Under the pieces are notes generated by a model. The model was not told the origin of the DNA, did not search any database, and saw only the letters and a program-made list of their open reading frames with translations. A DNA stretch of 64,000 nucleotides from Adiantum capillus-veneris. Taxonomy: Eukaryota > Streptophyta > Polypodiopsida > Polypodiales > Pteridaceae. Positions 56,741-64,000 of this stretch are shown here, piece after piece. The stretch covers positions 152,382,140 through 152,446,139 of the forward strand of contig CM043955.1 in the NCBI GenBank assembly GCA_014529385.2. The letters run 5' to 3'. The position numbers were made by a program, and so were the translations under genes. Positions within the stretch are counted from its first letter, which is position 1, and each line of letters opens with the position of its first letter.

Positions 56741-56967
56741 TCTAGCTACAACTGCTCCCACCTAAGCCATTAACTCTTTACTCTCTTGCTACCAAACCAA
56801 AATCTTAGTGGCTCGAGCAAACGTATGCACACCTATTGCCTTGAGCACCCATCTTCTACTACAAAGCATTCCCCACAAATGGATAGTGCTTGTCCCCTAT
56901 TCACCTCTACATGATCATTAGTAGCTATCTTGATCAAGGTTTTGGTCTTGGTCTCGATGACCACCTC

Positions 56968-58590
56968 TGTCATAATAATCAATGTCTAATTCTCCTAAAT
57001 GATTTTCTCATGTTAAATTGATCATTTAATATGGGGAAGTGCCAGGGGAGAAAAAGCTAGAATATTGGTTAAGCTAGCAGACCGGCCACAGTAGGGATCA
57101 AAAGGAGGAAAACTAGGGATCCAAAGGGGGGGCCATCTGCAAAAGAGCCATGTGCAACAATGGGCTAAAAAGAGCAAAAGAGCCATGTGCAACAATGGGC
57201 TAAAAAGACCCTAAGGTTCAGCCCATTAAGACTTCCAAAATGCTAAGGTTCCAAAATTCAAAGGTTGTGTCCAAAGGTCAAACCTTAAGGGAATTGGATG
57301 CTTTGTGTGTGTACAAAAAAGTCTTTGCAATCCCTACTTGGGAGGGGGCGAGCCTTGCATGTAGGGGATGAGAGAGAAAGCCACACACACACACAAGCTC
57401 CCTTTACACAAAGGGAATGAGGGACACGTGTCAGCTCCCTAGGCCAGATGCCCACAAGGTGTACCCAATTCCTATTGGATGGCCTTGGAGGTGGACCAAT
57501 GAGAATTAGGCTAGAGTAAATCTAGTTTAATTAATTTAAAAACACTTAATAAAAGAACCAATTTGAATTAAGTCCTCTAGAAGACTATTGGACAGTCTCC
57601 CAAGGGGTCCAATGAGCATTCAGCAGCCCAATGGCTTGCCTGATTCCTATTGGCCAGGAGGCAAAGGGGTCCAATGAGACTTTAGTTGAATTATTAAATT
57701 ACCTAAAGCTCTCACAAAAGGGGAAAGGGGGACACATGTCTGAAGGCTATCACTTATGCTGCTTAATAGTCATTGGCTTGACCTGGGGAGGTCCAATGAG
57801 GGTAGAGCAAGAGAAAATAGCAAGAGGGCTCGCCCAAGAGAGAGAGAGGGGGGGGCTGATTTTTGCAAGGCATTATCACACACACACTCACACAATCTCA
57901 AGTGTGAAGAAAAGAAGACTATCTCTTCCCAAGCTTTAATGGAGAGCTCATCACCTACTCCAAGCTTGTGAGATAGAATCCTACATCAACACACTCTTGG
58001 CATGTGGATGCAAATCCAACCAAGAGCCAAGCTTCAATGCATGCTCATCTCCTCTACCAAGCTAATTACTAAGCTAAGCTATGCTAATATGAGTGATTAT
58101 GTGAGGAGATGTACATCTTTCTCATAAGATACTTTTTCTTCCTCTCAATCTACTCTCATACCCTGCTAGCTCTCACCATCTTCGAAGGTGTGTGAGGTCT
58201 TGGGTCTGAGACCGGGGATAATTAATGTTGTGTTTGCTAAGTGTTTTTCTTAGTGCATGAAGCTTTAATCTTCATTGCACTAGCTAGTCTTGAAGGAACA
58301 CAATGAATTGTATTGTACAATGTCTCTCTTGATGGGAGAAACCATAATACAAAGCCTTTTGGAGGGGGGACCGGCTCCATGCAAATCCGGTCCTCAACTG
58401 TTGTCAATAGAATAATTTCTCTCTCTTTTGAAAGTATTGTTCATGCTATCTAACTAGGTGTTATGCTTTTTGTTGCTCTCTCCACCCAAGCACTCTTGTA
58501 ATTATCATTAGGAATCTATTCTAATGAAATGCCCACTATGTTCATGCTAATTTCCGCTACACACAAGTTTTTATGCCATTAAATGTTACA
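56968..58590 (+). repeat. Element D 5' LTR
   Basis: TGTCATAATAATCAATGTC... to ...AAATGTTACA, 1623 bp, homologous to both LTRs of element C. Contains a local duplication of about 34 bp (GAGCAAAAGAGCCATG, near 57140-57205). Confidence 0.9.
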
Positions 58591-58608
58591 TTGGTATCAG
58601 AGCACAAG
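58591..58608 (+). other. Primer binding site of element D
   Basis: TTGGTATCAGAGCACAAG, initiator-Met tRNA type, directly after the LTR. Confidence 0.9.
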
Positions 58609-59007
58609 GTTTCTCTTTTCTCACTCAAGAAGGGAGGTCCTCAAGCTAGCTATAAATGGTTGGTATTATTCATTGCATGTGAGTAAGTAGAATAGGTATT
58701 TTTCAGCCTTGCAGTGCACCTGCCTTCGTGCAGTTAACGGGGCATCACCGTTGAGAGGTATGGTCTTAATAGTGGAGTCCTACGGGGCTTGCCTACGGCT
58801 TAACCACGATTGAGCTATTAGAAGCTTGACACGAGCCGGTGCTGTTTTGGTGTTGAAAGACCCTCTCTTCTAATCCTTGCAATTAATGGTATTCAAGCCA
58901 CGGATACAGTAGCTTGAGTGCTTTTTCTAAAGGGGTAAAGAGGAGTAGCAACTAGGGCTTGAAGTGCCAAAGTACACATAAAAAGTTTACACCTAAAAGT
59001 TGTTAGA

Positions 59008-60009
59008 ATGGATGACAATAATAAAGAGAGTGAAATTAATGTTGATAACTTTGATTTTACTAATGAGCAAGCTACTAATGATGCTCCGATGATTGTTAAC
59101 TATCTTGTTTCTAGGCTTCAATAAGCCATGGGCAATCCATCTCTCCAAAGTGAAGTGCAACGGCAGCTCCGTGCTCACGGGATTCTCCAAGCTCATCACC
59201 ATGACGAGAGAACACCTAGGAAGCCTCCTTGTGAGACTCCCAAAAGAGGTCTCTCTCCGATTCGGGAAGAAGAAGAGAATCCATACGAAGGGCTCAAGAA
59301 TTTACTCCTTGATGATGCATCTCCTTCCCAAAGGAGAACTCAAGAGCCTCCACCGAAGGAACGAGAAAGAAGTAAGCCTCCCTCCACCTCGGCGGAGATG
59401 GCTCCACGAAGATGGCGGGCTAAACGCTCTCCATCACCACCAAAGCGGAGAAGACCATCACACTCTTCTCCACACCATAATTCAAAGAGGGATGATAAAA
59501 AGAAAGAGAAGAAAAAGGCGAGAAAGAGGACACCCTCTTCTCCATCTTCTTCATCCTCTTCCTCTTATGAAAGTGATGGTGAAGACGACGAAGATCAAGA
59601 CAAAAAAAAGTCAAGAAAGAGGTCACCCTCTTCTCCACCTTCTTCAAATTCTTCACCTTCTGAAGAAAGTGATGGTGCAAACCATCAAAAAGAAGAGGCC
59701 ATAGGAAATCCTATGCCGCATGGAAGAGGTCATCCAAGTTGAAGAAGTACAAAGAGGGAGGGAAGAGCATCTCTTTCCTTACCTATGATGGCACCTTTGG
59801 TGCTATGGACAAAGTCTTGGCCTTTATCCAACAGTTTGATGCGGCGTTTGGAGATGAGGGCTTCACGGAGTCCTCTAAGCTACGCCATGTAGCTATGCAC
59901 TTTCAAAAGTCCGCCAGACAATGGTGGTCTAGTCTTCGAGCCAACGATGAAGCTCCATGAACATGGAAAGCTTTAAGAGCTTCCATTATGAAGCAATTTT
60001 TGGCCACCG
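59008..60009 (+). pseudogene. gag: Element D gag, N-terminal and core part
   Basis: Start ATG at 59008 (MDDNNKESEINVDNF). TAA at 59122 replaces a CAA kept in element C. The frame then runs 59128-59742 with RxxxPPCETPKRGLSPIREEEE, a Ser/Arg/Pro-rich stretch (RKRTPSSPSSSSSS, KSRKRSPSSPPSS) like an SR region, and shifts to the capsid core 59739-59960 (ISFLTYDGTFGAMDKVLAF, KSARQWWSSL). A TGA at 59958 and another shift lead into the pol frame at 60010. Capsid protein of the element; non-functional as it stands. Confidence 0.85.
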
Positions 60010-62388
60010 ATGCCAAAGACAAAGTACTCACCGAATGGCATCCACAAATATGTAGACAAGTTTTGGGACCTACAACTCAAAGCCACTGTCTTCAAAAAGT
60101 TGGATTTTGGAGAGCAAAAGCAACAATTTTGTGCGGGCTTAACCGAAGAAATGGCGGAGTATGTCAACTCCCAAAGGCCACGTACCATATCGGCGGTAAT
60201 ACACCATACTATGGTGGCCTCTCGAATCAATTTTCAAACGGGGGCTAAAAGAAATAATAAGCCCACGAAAAACAAGGGTTCCAATGAGCCTAAGGGGAAG
60301 GACAATGTCCAAAAGTCCCCTAAGGGCAACTCCAACAAAGCTAAAGAGAAGGGAGTTTACAAAGGTAAGAACAAACTCTCTCCTGAAGAGCTTGAGCGTT
60401 ATTGTAAGGATAACCAGTGTTTCAAGTGCGGCGAACAAGGACATGCGTACCGCGCTTGTCCCCAAAAGAACAACCGCCAAGATCCTCCTAGAGCTTCCTT
60501 GGTTGAAATCCAAGAGGAGGAGACTCACCAAACTCACCACAAAGGATCTCCTCTATGCCATGCTTGGGGAAAGGTAAGAGAACATGATGCTTTTATTCTC
60601 TTTGACCCTGGTTCTACTCACAATTTTATATCTATAGAGTTGGCCACCAAGCTAGGCATACAAGCTTACGAGATGGGAGATGTCCTACCCGCAGACAGTG
60701 CTTTCAAGGAGCAAGAAGCTTCAGTCACTCCCTTAATTGGGAAATTGAGGCTTCATGTTCAAAGCTATGTGGACAAAGAGGACTTCTTTATCTCTCCTCT
60801 CAAGCATGAGGATGTAATCCTAGGGACACCATGGTTTGATCGCCTGGCTGCCAATGTTAAATTCCCTGAAAGGAAAATCTCCTTTAAGTTTAGGGAAAAA
60901 GACATGTATATAGATGCTAAGGAAATGGGTAACACTATCCCCATTGTACATACACCAGCTTTCAACAAGTCAATAAAGAGCTCTATTTCCGTGTACATGA
61001 TTTTTGTTAAAGATTCTCAAAATGAACCTAATGCTTTAGCAAAAGAAAATAAAAGCAACCAAAAGGAATTAGAGTTATCCAATTTTCTCAAGGGGTTTCA
61101 AGATGTTTTTATTGACGACATCCCTTGTGAGCTACCTCCTAAACGAGGTAATGATGACCATGCAATTGAACTTCTTCCAGGAAGTTCACCGCCTAACAAA
61201 CCTCCTTATAGAGTTTCTCAAGCTCAACAAGAGGAGATTATGTGGCAAGTGCATGAGTTAGTTGAGAAGGGCATGGTTAGGCCTAGCTCATCTCCATTTT
61301 GCTCACCTGTGCTATTAGTGCAAAACAAAGACGGCACATATCGTATGTGTGTCGACTATAGATCACTAAATAGGATCACTATCAAGAATAGGTTTCCCGT
61401 TCCACGGGTAGAATACCTATTTGATAAGCTACAAGGATCGACCTACTTCAGTAGGATTGACCTAAAAAGTGGCTATCATCAAATAAGGATAGTTGATCAA
61501 GACATTGTGAAGACTGCATTTCGCACTACATTTGGTCTTTATGAATACATTGTCATGGCTTTTGGCTTGACCAATGCACCAGCCACATTCAACCGCTTGA
61601 TGGAGAAGTTGTTCAGGCCTCATCGAACCTTCACTGGAGTGTTCTTTGATGATATTATCATCTACTCTAATTCATTAGACGAACACAAGCAACACCTCCA
61701 TGTAATATTTCAAGTTGTAAGAGAGAATAAACTTTATGTTAATCGAAAGAAAAGTGAATTTTTCTTGCAAGAGATTCAGTATTTAGGTCACATTATCTCT
61801 CAAGATGGCATCCAAATGGATCCATCAAAGTTAGAGGTAATAAAAGTATGGCCTAAACCAAGGAATCTTCATGGACTAAGAAGCTTTATAGGTATGTGTG
61901 CATATTATAGACGCTTCATAGAAAATTTCTTACAAATTGCGGGACCATTACATGACCTAACAAAGAAAAGCATTAGGTATACATGGTCTGCTAAGGAGAA
62001 CAATGCTTTCAAAAAGCTTAAAGAAAAACTTATCTCTCAACCTGTGCTTACACTACCGGATCTCTCAAAACCATTTGAGGTCCAATGTGATGCTTGTGGT
62101 GATTGCCTTGGAGCTGTTTTTCTCCAAGAAGGGCACGCCATAGGCTATGAGAGTCGAAGGCTCGACCCTGTTGAGCAAGCTCTAGGCATATATGAAAAGG
62201 AACTCCTTGCAGTTCTATATGCCTTAGACTCATGGAAGCACTATTTATTGGGGACTCCTTTCATTCTGCGAATGGATCACCAAAGTCTTAAGTACTTCAT
62301 GACGCAGACCAAGCTCTCCCACAAACAAATGAGGAGGGCAAATTTCATTTTCATATTGCTCACATTGTTGGCAAGCATAATCAAGTAG
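60010..62388 (+). pseudogene. pol: Element D gag C-terminus, PR, RT and RNase H
   Basis: A 792-codon frame. Gag end with NSQRPRTISAVIHHTM and a CCHC knuckle CFKCGEQGHAYRAC (residues 137-150). Protease FILFDPGSTHNFIS (D199; Pro in place of Ser/Thr) and VILGTPWFDR. RT with [38 protein letters not shown] and the active site FFDDIIIYS (D547, D548). RNase H with CDACGDCLGAV, YEKELLAVLYAL and RMDHQSLKY. After KLSHKQMRRANF the frame is lost by a small deletion (about 62335); the last RNase H motif VADALSR is read in another frame at about 62385-62405. So Gag and Pol share one frame here, unlike Tat-2. Confidence 0.92.
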
Positions 62389-63269
62389 CTGATGCACTCT
62401 CAAGACGGCCGAGACTGAATGCGGTTTCCATAGCAACTCACAATTATCTATCTTCAATGATAGATGAGTATGCTATTGATCCCAATTTTAGAGATGTGAT
62501 TTCAGCCCTTGCATTAGGGAAGAAAGAAGAACCATTTAGTTTACAAGATGGTTATCTTGTCTATGGCAATAGACTATGTGTTACTAACTCACTACGTGAG
62601 AAAGTAATGTATGAATCACATGCTCCACCTTATGTGGGGCATAGAGGGATTCAGTCTACCTTAAAGGGAATTGAAACATATTTCTATTGGCCTACCATGA
62701 AAGTGAACATACAAGAGTATGTTTCTAAATGTGTGGTATGCCAAAAGACAAAATTTGATAGAGGGAAGCAACTTGGATTGCTTCAACCCTTGCCAATCCC
62801 TAATTCACCATGGGAGAGCATATCCATGGATTTTATCTTTGGATTGCCTAAGTCTATCCATGGGAATACGAAAATATGGACGATAGTAGACAGGTTCAGT
62901 AAACAAGCTCATTTTATACCTGTCAAAAAGACTATCAAAGCTCATCAAATGGCAAACCTCTTCATTTCACAAATTTTCAAGTACCATGGCTTTCCAATGT
63001 CCATGGTGTCGGATAGAGATCCTAGAATAACCAGTAATTTCTGGAAGGGTCTCTTTGAGAATTTAGGGACAAGGCTAAACTTCTCTTCGGCCTATCATCC
63101 ACAAACGGATGGCCAAAGTGAAATAGCTAACCTAACCATTCTCGATCTACTAAAAGCCTATGTAACGGAAGTAGATCAAAGATCCCAATGGGAGAAGTAC
63201 TTACCCTTAGTGGAGTATGCTTACAATAACATTGTACATACTTCCACGGGAAAGCAACTTTCGAGGTAA
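62389..63269 (+). pseudogene. Element D integrase
   Basis: Continues Pol in a shifted frame (open ATG at 62457, but coding joins RNase H from about 62345). Zinc finger: ESHAPPYVGHRG and CVVCQ (HHCC complete). Core: SMDFIFGLPKS (first Asp), VSDRDPRIT (second Asp), DGQSEIAN (Glu). It would insert the cDNA. The frame ends at 63269 because one A is missing in the AAA of TGKA-like sequence near 63247. Confidence 0.88.
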
Positions 63270-63907
63270 TTGAGGGGAGATCAAAAAGTCCCTTTCTACT
63301 GAAGGTACATGGGAAGATCTTCGTTGCAGATGAGTATAGCCGAGACCTACAAGAATCTTTTCAAAATATTAAAGATTCTATCTCTATCTCACAGCAAAGG
63401 CAAAAGGCTACTGGTGACAAACACAGAAAAGCCCAAGCCTTTAAAGAAAATGATTGGGTCTTATTAAAGTTTCCCAAGGCTCGATTAAGGCACATGATGG
63501 GCAAGAATCCTATGGGACACCAAAAGTACTATGCTACGCTAGCAAAAAGGTACTATGGTCCCTTCCAGATTCTTAGGCCAATCAATGAGATGGCCTATCA
63601 ACTCAAATTGCCCAATCATTGGCTCATACACAATGCTTTCCATGTGAGCCTATTAAAGCCTTACAAAGGAGAGCCACCTCAAGAACCAACTATTGAAGAC
63701 CCACCGGAGATCGAGGACCAAGAGGAGGTGTTGTAGCCCGAGTCCATTCTCGGACATGAAGACAAGGTATTATGAGGTGGTAAGACTATCCGACGATATC
63801 TTATTAAGTTTAAGAATTATCCTTTTAAAGATGCTAGATGGATGCAAGGCATACAATTAAAGGATAACCTAAACCTTGTCAATGTTTACAATGCTTCCCA
63901 AGAGTAA
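63255..63907 (+). pseudogene. Element D integrase C-terminus and chromodomain
   Basis: From about 63255 the third frame reads [45 protein letters not shown] and [13 protein letters not shown], the integrase C-terminal (GPY/F) domain. After TAG 63734-63736 and TGA 63773-63775 the same frame continues as KTIRRYLIKFKNYPFKDARWM and LKDNLNLVNVYN to TAA 63905-63907. That is a chromodomain fold (Y-L-I-K-F-K-x-Y-P...A-x-W), which in chromoviruses targets integration to marked chromatin. Confidence 0.8.
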
Positions 63908-64000
63908 GCAAATGTACAAAATGTTAAAAAATGAAAAAAAAAATTTGTCTTATAAGACTCTTTTTCTGTATTGTGCACAAAAATGAAGTAATATGCATGC
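63908..64000. other. 3' untranslated part of element D
   Basis: AT-rich, no gene. No polypurine tract or LTR start before the window ends. Confidence 0.6.

Larger units (their letters stand above)
55901..56967. other. Flank between Tat-2 and element D
   Basis: Continues the DNA interrupted by Tat-2 (interior of the minus-strand LTR element). No gene. CGTG-rich start, a T run at 56150, a short G-rich minisatellite (56356-56565), a 24-base G run and a compound CT/CA/CG microsatellite. The 5' LTR of the minus-strand element was not found here. Confidence 0.6.
56968..64000 (+). mobile_element. Element D: chromovirus-type gypsy element, 3' end off the window
   Basis: 5' LTR, initiator-Met primer site, gag, pol and a C-terminal chromodomain, in the same family as element C. 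A few lesions only: TAA in gag (59122), frame changes near 59740, 59965, 62340 and 63255, and two stops before and in the chromodomain (63734, 63773). The 3' LTR should lie just beyond 64000. Confidence 0.92.

Overview
The window is plant nuclear DNA made almost entirely of nested, mostly dead transposable elements. I found no intact host gene, tRNA, rRNA or CRISPR array. Plant-type Ty3/gypsy and Ty1/copia elements, a plant hAT transposase fragment, long CT/GA/GT microsatellites and low GC all fit a large repeat-rich plant genome. The 10.3-12.4 kb insert looks like the phage/plasmid-type helicase genes reported from fern organelles, so a fern or other non-seed vascular plant is my best guess (inference, moderate confidence).

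Layout. 1-5.8 kb: gene-free, with four microsatellites. 5.8-20.4 kb: an old, broken Tat-like gypsy element (Tat-1, + strand) that can be read as one coding line once three insertions are skipped. Insert A (about 7469-9951) is the 3' end of another Tat element on the minus strand. Insert B (10293-12383) is a GC-richer 2.1 kb fragment of a D5-like superfamily 3 helicase gene, flanked by ATAGCC on both sides. Insert C (13551-19467) is a chromovirus-type gypsy element with two LTRs and an internal deletion.

20.4-34.8 kb, minus strand: a decayed gypsy gag-PR-RT-INT (33.3-27.4 kb), a second protease-like domain after the integrase (27.3-26.8 kb), a 2 kb non-coding stretch with five copies of a 20 bp palindrome, a long decayed coiled-coil ORF of unknown function (23.9-20.5 kb), and a Ty1/copia remnant at 34.1-34.8 kb. 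36.2-40.2 kb, + strand: the least familiar unit. A 62 bp near-perfect palindrome and a TATA box precede a probable 5'UTR intron, a gene with a complete-looking protein kinase domain but two in-frame TAG codons, and a second decayed ORF. 40.6-41.46 kb: the C-terminal part of a hAT transposase (minus), cut by a minus-strand LTR element that begins at 41467 and carries an unrecognised proline/arginine-rich ORF with a repeated domain (43.7-46.9 kb).

46867-55900 is a near-intact, young Tat element (Tat-2) with 1570 bp LTRs, leader ORFs, gag, and a 1310-codon pol ordered PR-RT-degenerate RNase H-archaeal-type RNase H-integrase. It sits inside the LTR element just described. 56968-64000 is a second chromovirus copy (element D) of the same family as insert C. 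It has its 5' LTR, gag, pol and a chromodomain readable past two stop codons, and it runs off the window before its 3' LTR.

The genes do not form a pathway. Each cluster is the replication machinery of a separate parasite, and the nesting gives relative ages: Tat-1 is older than inserts A, B and C, and the reverse LTR element is older than Tat-2. The two units that ordinary plant retroelements do not explain are the SF3 helicase insert and the kinase cassette.
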